Assembly: GCF_014851395.1 (NCBI RefSeq)
Contig: NW_024044681.1
Span: 25,771,585-25,835,584, forward strand
Direction: 5' to 3'
Length of the DNA stretch: 64,000 bases
Source: Micropterus salmoides
Lineage: Eukaryota; Chordata; Actinopteri; Centrarchiformes; Centrarchidae
Under the pieces are notes generated by a model, which made no database searches, had not been told where the DNA came from, and saw nothing but the letters and a program-made list of their open reading frames with translations. A program made the position numbers and the translations under genes. Below, piece after piece: positions 1 to 31,134 of the stretch (position 1 is its first letter; each line of letters starts with the position of its first letter).

Positions 1-3000
1 TACAAACCTATATTAATTTGTTCGATCAGTTGAACAGTTGATCCATTCTAAAATAATCTGAACATAGATTGACAGCTGGCATCAAACTGATTAAGAGCCA
101 GGTTTGAACTGGAGGACTTTTTTTTACTTTGACTTTGAACTTGCACTGATAAAACTTTTTATTTTTCATGGTTTAAAAAATATATAACAGTGGAATTATA
201 CTCAAGTGTCTCACCAGATATGTCATTGTGATTTATGTGTTAAGTGAACTTAGTCAGGGATGATATGCCAGCAGAGATGCTGTTCTTGGCCAACATACTG
301 TATGTGATTGTTCTTTAAAGTGCAAGTTAGATCACAAATCCACACATAATGTATAGATAAAATCACAAGAAGTAGCACGCATTATTTGACAGGATATTTT
401 TGGGCTGTTGTCATGACCTATTGATATGCTGTGTTTGTTACTTGTGTCTTACTCTTACGTGTGTTGGCTTCTTCGTTTTGGTGCCTTTTCTTAAATGAAA
501 ACATAACATGTGAATGAATAATATGGTCTATAAACGCCTGGCTAGGTAGTCAGTGAGATGAAACAACACATCTTTCTAAAACATTTTAAATGAGTTTGCT
601 TAATTGTTTGCTTGAAAACTGCAGAACATTGAATGCCCCCTTTTGGAGTACATCTGCCAGTGTTTTTGAATGAGGCCAGTATTGTCAGGGTTTTATATTC
701 ATATGTGTTTATTTGTGCGTTTAAACCAGAGACACATGCACTCAACAGCTGGAAAAATTCAAACCTTTAGAGACTCAGGTAGAGCTTTTAATTTACCTGC
801 CCTTTGGAATGGACACTAAGTTATTGACTTGTGGCCATTTCGTGCAAAATGCAATAGCCACCCAGGAATCATTTATTTTCATGGAAAGGCCGGAGGGGAG
901 GCACAGGCAGTCTGGCTGGCAGAGCATCAAGTGAGTTCAGTCAGGTGAAACTGTCATGTCCATGCTCATCACATACACCGACACACACTCCTGCCTTCTT
1001 AAAGGTGAACAGTAATGAAGTTGGGTAGAGCTTCATCAAGCAGGCTGACTTGGCAGTGGATGGTGTTATGTTACAAAAATAACACTAGAAAACACAGATG
1101 CATCGCAGAAACTTGATTGGACTCCCCCCCATTGGATGCATCACGTGAGCAGCAAAAATAAAAAGTGAGACTTGTAAAACTAACCATGGTACTGCTTGCC
1201 TTGAAAATCATCTGCAGGGCAACTGGACAAATCTGTTACCGTCGAGCCCTGAGAGATCATTTGGTCAAAAAATCTGTTATTGCAGGTTTAAAGACTGGAT
1301 TGGGAAAAACAAATCTGTATCCAGTCTACAGCAGACGTTCCCAAAACTCCTATCTTAATAGATAATTCTGAATGCTGACCCTATCAGCGGATCAGGTCAG
1401 AGCTTCTTTTCCAGTTGCATCTCTTTTATTGCTTCACCTTTTCATAGAGGTTCCACTCATTCCCTCTGAAGCCCCCCTTCCCTAATACCTTTGCTTCGCT
1501 CCGCTCACATAGCTGCATATTGTGAATTCAGAGGTTGTAACTGGCCACACACAATGGAAGGTGTACCACACCAGGACAGTCGGGGGAATAAAAAAATAAA
1601 TTAAAATTCAATATTGCTGACCTGTATCATTGTGGAAGGATCTGCAATTAATTCTGCATCTCTGTTTAGATAGTGACAGATTAAGCCCCTTTGTATGCAA
1701 AGCTATGCCTCTCTACTCATTTGAGTCCAGGGGAAATTATGCTGACACTTCTTAAGTACACATTGGGTACACGTCCCCTGCTTAGTCTACATATGCTGAA
1801 TAATTCCACATATCTGCAGTGACGTTACAGTTCAGCTTACTACACAAACTTTCTTTACAAATTAATATTATTCCTTAGTCCTTTTGGTTTACACATACTC
1901 AGCTGGGCCGTGTTCCTTCTTACAGCATCCTTCAGGTTGATTAAGTGTTTGGTACATGCTTACAGATTGCCTGCTCCACCCACACGCAGGTCACTTGCAA
2001 TGCTCATTGAAACTGTTTTTTTTTAAACTTAATTTTAGGTACTCATAAATTCCCCAGCCCTTCCTCATAGAAGCTTTGACCTTAAAGTGCTCTTTGATTA
2101 TGAGGCGTAATTACTGACTCATTATAGTGTACAGACTGCTAAGGTTATTAACAGTGATTGGGGCAATTATCTGGAGTTCATGGATAGTTTGTCCTGGACA
2201 GAGTGAACCACAAATGCTTCGGACCTAATGCTTAATAGGTTTTCTTCACAGTTTTTATAGTTGCACCTGATCAAACATGTGAGGAGACTAAAGCAGATGC
2301 AACGTGATCGCTAAACTTCGTGAAATTCACATATCTGTCAGCATATACTTTGTGTTTTTTGCGTTTACTGTTTTGCAGATTTTCATTGCAATTTTACTGA
2401 AGTACATAAAGACATTCTCTCATAAATATTCTCATATTTAAATACTGGAAGTCCTGATTTTCTTTGTTATAGAACCTACTCAAAATAACCAGTTTTTCAG
2501 TATAAATTAAAACCTAAAATTTTCATGATAGTCCATTTTTAGATCAGAATTACAAGTGTGACATCCAGCATTAAAAAGGGTAACTGCTGAGTCTGTGAAT
2601 AGTGCACTGCAACTATCCATTCAGTTGGTTAAGCTAGAGTATTAATTAGGGAAGTGCCAATTTCCCTCCGAATGGGCATAGCAAACAACATTTGTCAGAC
2701 ACATGGGACACAGATGTTTGAAATAGTCAGATAAGTGATCGCTTCCTATTTGCTGGAACTCTATGAATGGACGAAGAAGAAACTCCACTGAATCAATTAC
2801 AGCTCATTTTTGTAATTTGCTGCATTAAAAATGACTGTATTCATTATGATGATGAACATATTCACATTTTCACATCTTAATCTATCCACCAGACCCTTTG
2901 TCACATTTGAGATGCACCAAAGTCTTTTTGATGGAATAGAGGCAGTATGTGAGAAGAATTTTTTAAGACCTCACCAACTACCTCCTTTTCTCTGCCCCAC

Positions 3001-3009
3001 TGCTTCTCG

Positions 3010-3010
<1 letters not shown>

Positions 3011-3050
<40 letters not shown>
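3011..3050. repeat. (TG)n microsatellite
   Basis: About 20 uninterrupted TG units. Open frames that cross it read as Val-Cys or Thr-His repeats and are artefacts. Confidence 0.95.
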
Positions 3051-3051
<1 letters not shown>

Positions 3052-6000
3052 TGGAGAAAGCGAAACAAGGGCTGCGCCCAGCTCTCTGAAATGTTGAGAG
3101 AATTTCTAATTTTTTCTTCTCCTCTTTTTCAGTTGAGTTGAGGAAGAGGGGGAAAATGTTGCAGGGAAGGTGGAGAAGCTTGAAAAAATACTTATGCAGC
3201 TGCTGAATCTGTAGTATAATGCAATAAGCCACTGGATAATCACATGTCTCGGGCTGTACCTTGATAGGTGGGATGTTTGATATAAGTGTAGTACAAAGTA
3301 TTTTTTCAAATCACAACCACAGATAACACTGCAATATTACCAGTCCAGGTACAGTCCTATACTGTATTTTCAGATAGGACTTCCTTTTGATAATGCTCCT
3401 TCCACAGCACTCTGTTGCTGCCGTAACACCCAAGTTTTAGTAGCGTGGAATGTATTACAGGGCGATTGGATTGCATTCCATTATACGGAGGTTTCTATTT
3501 TCTGCATTTCTACAAACGGTGCTTGAGCATTACTGCGTCATAAGATGCCCCCACACCCAGGAGTAGAAGCTATTTAGCATGTAGCTTTATTACATTGCTG
3601 TTCTTCAGTTTAGGTGCGTGTCATTTCTCTGTTTGCATGGACAAAGGAGTATTCACTTCTGACTCCACTCATGTCATTTCAGAGGTTTTCAAAGAGTTGC
3701 CCTTGTTTTTTTTTCCATTGTCACCTTTTCTTGTGCCTTTTTTCTATTTATTTTTTTGTGAGTGAGTGGTTCTGATTCAGCTGCTGGAGTGTATGTACCG
3801 GCCAGACCGTACGAGTCTTGGGGCACTATCGTTTTATTTATATACATGGTTCGAATTACTGGCTTGGACCCCCCCAAAAGCAGCAAAACCAACAGTTCAG
3901 GGGGGTATTTCTTACCTGTATTTGTAAATATTGCAATATATTTCCCGTACTCACGCCTTTTTATATTCAAGAATCTTGAATACGATTTCAGACACCCCTA
4001 AAATGGACCGTACCATTTCCTAACATTGACATCAGTTGAACGTCTTGTCCGTTTGCATCACTCACAGCGCAGCTGCTCCAGTCCGGTGCATCACACGCTA
4101 ATGGAGACGCTGCAGGTTAATATCAGTAGTTAACTATCTAGCTGCTTTAATACACTTAACTTTCCTACCTTCAGAGATTCGTAATTAGCATTTCTTTTAC
4201 TTAAAATTAGCTATCTGATGTTAGCTACCTGAGAGTCCACCCTATCATTTTATTATAACTATGTAAATTCATTTTTTATGTAATTGTCAGCTAACACGAG
4301 TGTTTAGGCATGAGCAGTGAAATTGGCGATTAGATATTGTAGAGTATTGTACATTTTTACATCAATATAGAGTTTATTATTTCATTTGAAGTCTTTTGTA
4401 AGTCCTTTCGCAATAAACATGGCATTTGTTTTAACTCTTGTCAGACATCTGTTTTATTGGACGCAGCTTACATCATTCACAGTCAACATGAGCAAGAGGA
4501 AAGGAGATATGTGCTAAAAAAGAGTATGTTGAAACTTTAAACTTGATGAGAATGTTAAAAATGGAATTAGAGATAATAATGTAGACTGTATTTTATGCGT
4601 CTTTAGTTCTGTATCAACACAGTGTGGGTCTGGTTTGAGTAGGCATGATGGTCTGCTGTTGTGTGTCTGACCTGCTGGCAGTTTTGCTCTAGAATACTTG
4701 GTGAACTCTGACTACAAAAATTGTCATCTGGTATGGGGCACCCATGAACTGGTGTAATAAATTTGATTTATCATCATCTACAGACTGATGACATTAGTTA
4801 AATAGGCAAGGATATTGTAAGCATTGTAAGATTTTAGTTCACTGAAGCCCGCCGTCTGTGCTGTACTGGGTTTTCTTTTGGACCTGGAAAAAAAGTTGAC
4901 CCCCACGATTGTCACTGTATAATTCGTACCCTATTTATATATAATATATTTATTAAAATGTTGCTTGTTCTCTTTTCTTGCTGCTCTGCCAAATCCACTG
5001 CTGCCCCATTGTCTCTCTTTTTTGCTCTCAGGCCCTTCCTGTGTTCCTGTTAAAACGCTGTGTCACATTAGGCCACTACAGCTGTGAGCAACTACGAAAT
5101 GCAATGAAAGTTTAAAATGTCTGTGTAAGCAGTATACAGTTTGTACTAAACATATGCCCAGGAAAAATGGGCTGCAATAAATCTTTCTTTAGCTCAACTT
5201 TTTATTTGTGATTTCTGAATTTTTTTTGGTGGGGCGGATTGTTCTTCCTGCCTCCTGATGCAAGGCCCAGGAGCTGACACAGTGAAGACTTGTCTGATAC
5301 AGACTTAAGCAACCAGCACATCAGTATTCCATCGTATCTAATAGCTTGCTAAGTTTTAACTGACCATGATGATGTTAACAATGAGCAGTGATATAATCTC
5401 AGGGATCACAGTGCTCTAAATTCACTGCTGTAGATGGTGATATTGTGATGTTAAAAATGTGACTCTTTTCTAATAAATTTCCTCATGCAAGTTCTTAGAT
5501 ATTTAGCTCCAGAAACCTTGATTTATGTTTAATTGATTTCTGTTTATTTTTACATCATCCCCTGGCCTTTTTGGGGATTAACAGATTTCATTTTGTAAAA
5601 AGTAAATAAATAAGATTCAAAGTCAGCGTGAAAGTTCCAAAAAAGTAAATGGGTTGGTCATACATGTTATTCAGTGCGTCTAACAACTCCACAGCGGACT
5701 TATTTCCATGATGTGCGCATGTGAGGGGCTGTCTGGAGAAGTTCAGTCAGAAGTTTGCAATAATTTTGTCTCAACGCATTTATGGCTTGTTTGCTTACTA
5801 GCAAGGTACCAGATAAGATAATAAGTTATGCAATAGACCTTTTTTCACGGCAGACATTTTTTGGTCTTTCGGATGTTCTGAACCTGAAATAGATCAGATT
5901 AATGAAGTTTCTATCAGTGCATGGCTAAGCATGACAAGACAGTAAAGCTATTACTCATTAATCTTTTAAGACCCCTTCCACTGTCATCCCAGGGGAAAAA

Positions 6001-8156
6001 GCCAAGTTGACTTTAGCTTCCTGAACTGTCACTTGTCGGAGGATGTGTTTAAGCTCTCCACTGACACGACGGGACTGGATAGAGTGCCACCCTTGTTTCT
6101 CCATTACTTCTTGTTCAGTTCCCCAACGTCCTCCTCTGCTTTTTAATATTTCCTTCGACCCTCTCTTCCTCCGAGCTCAAAATCTAAATAGGTGAAAACC
6201 AAGATAGCTTTGCTGCTCATCGAAGGTGTCACTGACATGAAAATAGGATCTATAGCATTCCTGTAATTTGTCCTTTCCATTGTACTTAATGCATTTTCCA
6301 GTGCTTGTTGTGGAAAGAAAAGCCATAAAATGGACGAAGCTATAAGAGCAAGATGGTCTTCAGTGTAAACTTGAAAAATGGCTAAAGTTGCTTTTCCATG
6401 TGTCTACAGTATCTGCCATGTGTTCCGAATGTGTTGTTTGTGTAATTTGGGATCAAAGATACCGCCAGATTTTAAATACCACACTGGGAATCTAAGATAT
6501 AATTTATAAGCATTTAAAATCAAGGATTGGTCTTTTGAACCCAAAGATGAAGAGCATCTATAATTTATCCCTTCAGAGATGGTCAGTGTTTTGTATTTGA
6601 ATTGCTTAATGAAAAATTAATACTTATGACATAACAGTATACCCTCTAGTAGATGTATGTATCATGATGTATTGTTTGATGCTACATTCAATTCATCCTC
6701 ATTTTGTTAAAAGTGTGAACAATGTACTGTGATGTAGTGCTGAGAAATTAATCAAATTAAACTGTGACGTTTGTGAAAGCTTTTTTTTAACGTAGTTTAT
6801 TATGTTAGGACAAAACTGGTTTTATAAGTGCATCTGAATGTTCATCTAAATAATTATAAATAACTTTTAAGTAACTTTTCATTATTTGTATAACAAATCA
6901 GTAACAGGCATTTAGTGCAGGCTTATTCTCTGATGTTTAATTAATGATTTTTGCATTGGTCAGTACTGAGCTGCAGTAATGCCTTAGTTGTAATTATCTT
7001 CAAACATGCCATGGGTGCAGCTAGAGATTTGGTCTCCCTGGTGTCTTTGCAGAACAGAGCAGAGCAGAACTTTTTCATGTGGGATGCTGTAGCTGTTGTC
7101 TTCTTTGTTTCGTTCCGGCAGCCACCAACACTCCTTTGTGGTTTGGACAACCCACTCTCTCCTCGCTGCCTGTCCGACTTACCACCTGACAGGGTAAATG
7201 TACCAGTACATTGCCTGTGCTGTGTGTGATTGTGACCTCTGTTGTATCCATGCCAGTTTCTCAGCGTTTAGTGGTGGTGTTTACAAAATCCTGCTAGACG
7301 TGGTCCATGATCATCTCCTTAATCATCTCGTAGAGTGTACATCCTTTCATACTTTCATTGTTCATTTTATAAATGGTACTGCATTTCACCAATATATGTT
7401 TGTAATAGACCTTAAGCATGTGTAGCATAGACCCAAGAGTTTTACCTAGTTGTCTTTACCTCTTGTGGTAGCAGAAATCTCCATGTTTTTGTGCTTATTT
7501 TGTCTTTGTTGTTGATGTATCCTCATTGGTCTTTCTTCCTCTTCCTCCAATACTTGTACGGCATGTGAAAGGAATGACAATTAGATTATGTTTATCCATC
7601 AGATATCCCAAATGTATTTGGCTTAATGGTTAACCATCTTGAAAAAAAATATCAGCAGTTTATTGTTAGTTGGCTGAAGTACTCATGGTGTGTTCAATTT
7701 CAGAGATGTGATGCATCAAGAGTTGACACAGGATGTTTAATCAGTAAGGCTTTGCCGGATTTGAGGTCTGCTCGGAGTATCGGACCTAATAGTGAAGTTT
7801 CTTTGAAAAGAGGGAAGGAAAGTTTTTATTTAAGGAATAATGGGATGAAGAGTCGAAACTGATCATGCAGTCAAAGCAGTGCCAACTAAATTTTTTATTA
7901 ATTTTTTTTACCTCCAAATGACTCGCAATTTTGCAAATAAATATTGCTATTATGCATTTAGAGCGTGATGTTCTTTTTTGTTTTCATTGTTGTAGCATAG
8001 AGAGCAACTCCCAGCATTCTCCTTAAGCCTGTAAAGTTAATCAATGTGCAATAGTTGCTTTAAAGATAATTTTTAAAAGCAGGATAGTTTCATATTGTGC
8101 ATGTTGTGAACATGTAAGCAAAGCAGACTAAAGCAAAAGTTGCTGCTCTTACATAC

Positions 8157-8463
8157 TAGGACTGCAACAAATGATTATTTTCATTATTGATTAATCTGTT
8201 AATTTTATTATTTTCTTGATGAATGGATAAGTTGTTTACTCTTGTGAAAAATGTCGATCAGTGTTTCCCAAAGCCCAAGATGACGTCCTTTATTTGCCTT
8301 TTTTAGTTCACAACTCAAAGTTATTCAGTTTACTGTCAAAGAGGAGCAAAGAAACCAGGAAATATTCACATTTAAGAACCTGGAATCAGAGAATCCTAAT
8401 TAATGGATTATCAAAATAGTTGACAAGTAATAAATTAATTGATTAATCATTGCAGCTCTATTA
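8157..8463. repeat. Teleost dispersed repeat with 'ctgcaac' type ends (probable non-autonomous DNA transposon)
   Basis: The block opens with 'aggactgcaacaaatgatta' and closes with 'gattaatcattgcagctcta', so the two ends are imperfect inverted repeats sharing CTGCAA and ATGATTA. The interior contains a run of ATTGATTAAT-type words. I recognise this as a very common short element of teleost genomes, likely a MITE. No convincing target-site duplication could be read. A shorter fragment with the same head ('agggctgcaactaattatta') lies near 17130. Confidence 0.65.
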
Positions 8464-10849
8464 CAAAGTTTTTTTTCATTTTTCTTCCAAAACCATAAGC
8501 ACAGCACTAAGAGCAATAATTGTTATAATATTGAATATGGAAATGACTTCCATATTAGCGTCTTTACTTACTAAGTTATGAGGGTATTGGATGGTATGTG
8601 TTTTGGAAGTCGGTTATGTGTCTGCTTAAGTTGGATTGCTGTTAATCTCACAGCTGAATGATAGAGGTCAGCATGTAGGTAGAACTAAAATAAAGAACCT
8701 TTAACTCATTCATCCACAAGTGTTAGCTTATTCTAAACCTCTATGGCCAAATTTCAGTGTGGATGTATCCTGATGTAATCACACTAATTTAACATCAAAT
8801 CTCCTCGATCCATTGAATACGTAACATTGTATTCAGAGAAAAGCATCCTGCTCACTTTGTATTTCTCAGTGACATATTAAATATACATGATAGCCATCGT
8901 ATGTTTCTCAGAATCATCAAATTGATATCTGCTTTTAGTTAGAGGTGTTGAATAGTGTCTCCACAAAGCGCAGGGAACATTCCCTTTACAAATGGTAAAA
9001 CCACTCTGCTAACCACAAAAAAAATCAAGTGTTCATCCACGGAAGGACTTTGAATTGCTTCATTATATAAATAGTCTACCCAAAAACCATTAGTCTTCTA
9101 CATCTGACAAGTGCTGCCAGCTCATAGGCCTGTTTGAAGACACAAATTTACTTCTATGCTGAGCCAGACATTTCTGTAAAGGAATATTTTATCAAAACCA
9201 GGCCAATCTAAATCTGAAAATGAACAGCTTTTAAGTCTCAGATGTCATACTCGACTTGACTATTCTGTCAACTCTGTATATTGCATGGAGAACAGTTGTA
9301 ATGTTTTAAGCTCAGTTTTCATTCAGTGTGTGAAATGCAGATCTCTCTAGGCAACTGTGTTGCGTAGCCCTTCTGTCTGAACATCACCTTATACTAAAAG
9401 CAGAGCAGGTTAAGGCCCTTTTAGTTTTTTACTCAAACCTCCCCCGTTTTTATCAGTCACAGGTCATTCCTTCTGTCGTTACATTAACTTCATCATTTTA
9501 CTTAACAAAATACCTACCTGCCTCAACTCTACTAAGTTTGCTTTTCTAGAAATGCAGTAAAACATGGGGAGTTTTCATAGTAATTTGTTTGACAAATTAC
9601 ACGCAACACCACCGCCAGCTGTTTTTTTTTTTTATAGAAGCAGCAATCTCGCTTTTGAAAGAAGGTAGACAGGAGCTTGGCATCAAAGGCAAACCAGTGC
9701 AATCAACATTGTTTGCTTATGATATAACCTTTAGAGACAGTAATGCTGTTTGATAGCAGATGACAAATGCTTAGCTGATTATGTTGATCCACAAACTGTT
9801 ATTTGTATTTTTTAACCAAATGAGCGTCATTCTCTGTCAGTTTTGTTAGCACAAAATGTACCCATATCCCCAGAGTATTCCCTTTGGGGCTCTGAGTCAC
9901 ACTTGTCATCTTTCCACGCTCATTCTCTGTGGAGCTGTTAAAGACTTTACATTTTAGCTAGACTGTCCTAGAGCAGAGGAATCATAAGATTTGGAATACA
10001 TAGATGAGAAACACTAATATATCATGTTCCCACAGAGCATATTTCTTCCTTAGGCTGAGAAAGAATGTCTCTACATGTATTGTGGTTTCATATTTTCACA
10101 GTATTTCTGAAAACTAATGCTGCCCATTTCAAAATTGTTTAATTTAAATTCATGTCCCCCTTTAACTTGTGCTGAAACATGACTGTGTGGTTTATTGAAG
10201 GAGCAAGCTTCTACTCCCGCTTGAGTCAAAACACTGTGTATCACTGCATGTAAGAAGACCGCATTAAAATCTATTTATTAATAAGCCTCCACAATGATTT
10301 TAAAATATCCTAGGAGAGAGCATTAACTTGCATTCAATCATTTCACTTTCACCTGCTTACTTATCTTTGCAATACTTTGGTTTAATGATAGTTTTCTGTT
10401 ACACAGTTTTTTTTTGTCTTGGGTCCTCAAGCCTTGCTGGTGTCCCCTAAAATTCATAGTTACAATGTTCATTATAACCCGCAAAACAGAAAAGTTAGAT
10501 GAACCGAACAACATAAAAAAAAATGCAAAGCTGGTTCTGGGTATGGTGTAAGAGGAAAGGCCATGAGGCCTTTGAAAGTGTGATGACTTATTCATTTGCA
10601 AATCATCTATGCACATAAAATGGAAATATGTGTATTATGTCTACATTTGATTTGATGAGATATATCATATGTCAAAAGCCATTTTGGTCTGAGGGAGGCA
10701 CAAGATGAAAGCTGACTGACTGAAAATGGGAAAGGTTCATCATCCCAGGAGCATGAATGTGTTAAATGCAATCTTTGCTTTTTTTTTTTTTTTGCAAAAC
10801 TGCTTTTTAGATTTGAGTATTTATTGTGTACGTGTGGTAAATGGCTGCG

Positions 10850-11060
10850 TTTATGTACCTCTTTCATCCAAAGTGCTTTACAATTTATTTGCCTCTCATT
10901 CACTTTAACACACATTCACACATTGATGGCAGCAAGACGCAATTTGGGGTTCAGTGTCTTGCCTAAGGACACTTCTATATGTGGACAATAGGTGTTGGGA
11001 ATCAAACTGATATTGTGGTTAGTAGACGATCCGCTCTAGCTCCTGAGCCACAACTGCTCA
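10850..11060. repeat. Teleost dispersed repeat fragment
   Basis: The stretch carries word order I recognise from a widespread fish repeat: 'aaagtgctttacaa', then 'attcacacattgatggc', 'ttcagtgtcttgcctaagga', and finally 'gatccgctctagctcctgag'. The class (LINE tail or SINE) is uncertain, and neither ends nor target duplications were found. It is a decayed copy. Confidence 0.6.
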
Positions 11061-11792
11061 AGTGGAGATGGTCAATTGTGGCACTAAACTCTAAAGGTCA
11101 GGGTCTAACTAAAATACCAGGATTTATTCTGCTGGTACAACATCCACATAAAAATTCATAGAAAACCAAAAAGGCCTGACAGTGGCACTAGTTTAAAGGT
11201 CAGGGGGTCACAAATATTGTGAACAGTCATCTTTAGAGGACCATTAATATTCATGCCAGATTTCAGGACACCAGTTGCTGACATTTCTTGGTTTGCTGAG
11301 CTCCTGTTTCCAAGATATTACTTAATAAAGATATCTCAGAGAACTGCTTGGATGTTATGTGCAGTTTTTATTATTATTATTATTATTATTATTTTTTTTT
11401 TTTAGGAAAACCATGTATTTTCAGAATAGATGGCGCTTTACAGTGGTACACAATATCAAATCAGGGAGCATTTAATCATATTTAAGACCACTGAGTGACC
11501 TTAGTAGAGTAGGAGTTGAGGACTTTGCCCAAAGGCTCTTTGGGAAGAGTTGGAGTATGCCTTTGCCTCGTCCTTTACCACAACTTTCCCAGCAGTTTCA
11601 GGCTTGCAGACCTGCAACTTTTAGGTGTCAATTTGTCCAACAATTAGGCTACCACCACCCAATATGTCCTTAAGTAGTGTCACTTTGAAAACTTCTCTTC
11701 TCTGTCCTACTTTCCATGAGCTAAAATTAGACGGAAACATGTGTTTTGCTACCCTTTCCTGAAGTAAAAACTTATTTTCTTTTTCCTAATAG

Positions 11793-28567
<16,775 letters not shown>

Positions 28568-29061
28568 TGAGTAAAGGGGGGGAGCCCTATTTTGCTCACA
28601 CCCCCGTAATCCCTCGTACACTCAACCCCCTCAACAAACACACCTTATAGACATTGTTTGCACTTCCTCTTTGGACTACATCTGTACTACATCCCTAAGT
28701 ACCCTCCAAGTCCACCTCCCCTAAAGCTGTGCAGAAACCCCTCCCTAAGTGATTAAACCTACATACCGATACGGTTTGGCAACCTAATTACATGTTAATG
28801 TTGCATACTCGGTATATTTTGGCAGGAAATACCTTGACTTGAAAAGTGACTTTGCAAATCAACTTTTCTACCTGATGTCTACAAAGTTTTCTTATGTCTC
28901 GTTTCTTTAAGCGTTCTACCTTGAGATGCTGACTACCACTCTGACTCTGTTCTAGTCTATGCCAGGTTAGATGCAGGTTGACCCCAGAGAGCAGAAGCGT
29001 AGGGACGGGTGAGCTCCACAGCTGGTTTTTAACTCAGGGGTTGGCCCAGGCCCCATCTACG

Positions 29062-29242
29062 CCTCTCTCTCTCGCTCTCTCTGTCGCTCTTTCTCTCTCT
29101 CTCGCTCTCTCTGTCGCTCTCACTCTCTTGCTCTAGCTCTCGCTCTCTTTCTCTCTCGCTCTCTCTCTTTCTCTTTTGCTCTCGCTCTCTGTCGCTCTCT
29201 TTCTCTCGCTCTTGCTCTCTCTCTCTCGCTCTCTCTCTCACA
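29062..29242. repeat. Degenerate CT-rich microsatellite (CTCTCTCGCTCTC type)
   Basis: About 180 bp almost entirely C and T with regular CTCGCT or CTGTCGCT interruptions, inside the likely klhl13 3' UTR. Open frames over it are Arg-Glu repeats on the minus strand and are artefacts. Confidence 0.9.
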
Positions 29243-29303
29243 GTTTCAGTTCTTTTCCTGCTATTGCTATGAAACTGTTAACAAAATGGTGTTTTCTAAA
29301 TTT

Positions 29304-29309
29304 AATAAA
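29304..29309 (+). terminator. Candidate polyadenylation signal AATAAA for klhl13
   Basis: Canonical hexamer 737 bp after the klhl13 stop codon. A second canonical hexamer lies at 31005. Confidence 0.4.
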
Positions 29310-31134
29310 CATGATTTTGAAAGTAATTCCAATGTTGTCGTCATCACTGACTGCAGCAGACTCAGACCAGTCCTTAAGACGCTCAAGTTGAATAAGTTGT
29401 TTGAATGTAGTTTACCAGACTGAACACTGTCATTGTTGATGATTTGAATGAAGCCCTCTGACTCTGGTGCAAGATGTGGATCCCTTTTAGATTTGTTTTG
29501 TGATGACTGTAATGAGTGAGAGGACAACATAGAAGATCGGTCAACCTGTTGAGACATTTGATGGTTGTCTTGTTGATAGAGATTGCTCAAATGAATTGCT
29601 AATTGTTACTGAAGGTAAATAAGTAGAAAATGTCTGGGTCAGGCAGGACTGTTGCCTCGATTTTAAACTGATGTGACCTCGTGAGCTATTCAATAGAAGG
29701 ATTATAAAATCAAATGTGCCATTCTAACCGGTAACATTCAGGGCTTTTCAGTGCTCCACATTGTGTGGTTAAATAATATAGGCTTGGTCCATGTGCTCAT
29801 GTCAGCTACAGAAAACTGTGAAAGCACAGAACCGCCTGCCAGTGCTATTAACATTATGCTGCTGACCAGTGTCAACTGGAAACTGGCACATCCACCACTG
29901 TCGCCTCTCCTCCTGGCATCAAGACAGACTGTAATGTCGCCCACAATCTGCCCACCTGCTCCTGGCCGATTAAAGCCTTAATAGCAGCATATGGTGTCCG
30001 AGACGTCTGCATCATGCTGTTACCGGGAACAAAAGGTTTCTGTAACCATCAGGTGAGTTTGGTCTGGAGCTTTAAATCCTCATTATATTCTCATTATATC
30101 CAATTAATGAGACGCTGCAGTGGTGTGTCTGATTTCAGATTTTAATGCCTATTCCTGTGTTGTCCATAGCAACAGCATGTCAGCTGTAGCATTGCCATTA
30201 TAACGGGTTATTTTACGTAAGACGTTGTAAATGAATGTCCTGGACATTTTTTATTTTTTTGGTGCCTTTTCACTGATGGCCTAATTGTAACTTTTGCATG
30301 TGTCCTTATGCAAGTATTTTATTTTTTTTATTTGTGATGCTTTGAAGAAGTGCTATGTTAATACCTTTTTTGTGACATTTCAAAAGCTCTGTTTTGTGTA
30401 GCAGCTCATTGTTAAGTCCTTTTGAAGGAACAGTTTGCATCGTTCTCCCAAATATAAAAATAGGCTGTTTGTAATCCTTGAACGGAGAGTCACTGAATGA
30501 ACAAAGGGGCAAAAATGTAAAAGGCTCAGCTGCTAGCAAAGATGTACATGACAGAAGATGGTACAAGGGTAAGAATTTAGTGCCGCCTTTCCCTGGACAT
30601 ATCAGTGAGAATAAATCATACACTGTTAACCATCTGTATCACCTGGATATGAAGGCATGAATAACAGTGAAAAGAGACTGATGCTGTAGATAAACTACCC
30701 CTCAAAGCAAACGGTGAACTTACCTGGAAAAGTAGGATGAGAAGGCGATACAGAACAGATCCAGTTAGGCTAGCAAAAGTACATCAATTTTCCTTAAACA
30801 ACTCTGAAAGGCAGAGGTGCTAATCCGTCAATGATTGTTTTTTTGTTTTGTCAAAATTCACTTGAAGTGCTCTAAATTTTTGGCAATGTACGACTTTTGC
30901 ATTTGCTCAAATATGTGGCTACATATACCCTGTGTTGCCGAGATGAATTGTTACTAGTGTGTGTGTGATTTAAAAAAACAAATGTACTGTTTGAGGCATT
31001 GCTCAATAAAATCCCTCATTAAGGCTCAGAGATATAACGACATATACCGTGAGATTATTATTTGCCAGCCAACAGAGATTTTGGCTCTTTAAATCAAGCA
31101 GGACTGCTTTATGGGTTATTGGATTTTTAGCTAT

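Larger units (their letters stand above)
1..11792. other. klhl13 upstream region or first intron; no exon recognised
   Basis: I see no open frame above about 100 codons here and none that resembles a known protein. The first visible klhl13 exon starts with one base of a split codon, so at least one upstream exon must exist. It lies either unrecognised in this stretch or left of the window. The region is AT-rich and holds a (TG)n run at 3011-3050, a teleost dispersed repeat at 8157-8463, a second dispersed repeat at 10850-11060 and an (ATT)n/poly-T tract near 11370-11403. A C-rich patch around 3780-4100 is compositionally different from its surroundings but was not recognised. Confidence 0.6.
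28568..31010 (+). other. klhl13: Probable klhl13 3' untranslated region
   Basis: Sequence after the stop has no further gene. Candidate polyadenylation signals AATAAA occur at 29304-29309 and at 31005-31010; which is used cannot be told from sequence alone. A (CTCGCT)n-like pyrimidine tract sits at 29062-29242. Confidence 0.5.

Noticed and set aside
30050..31010. An extra gene between klhl13 and the Tc1 element
   Set aside because: Only short chance frames; the sequence is better explained as 3' UTR or intergenic.
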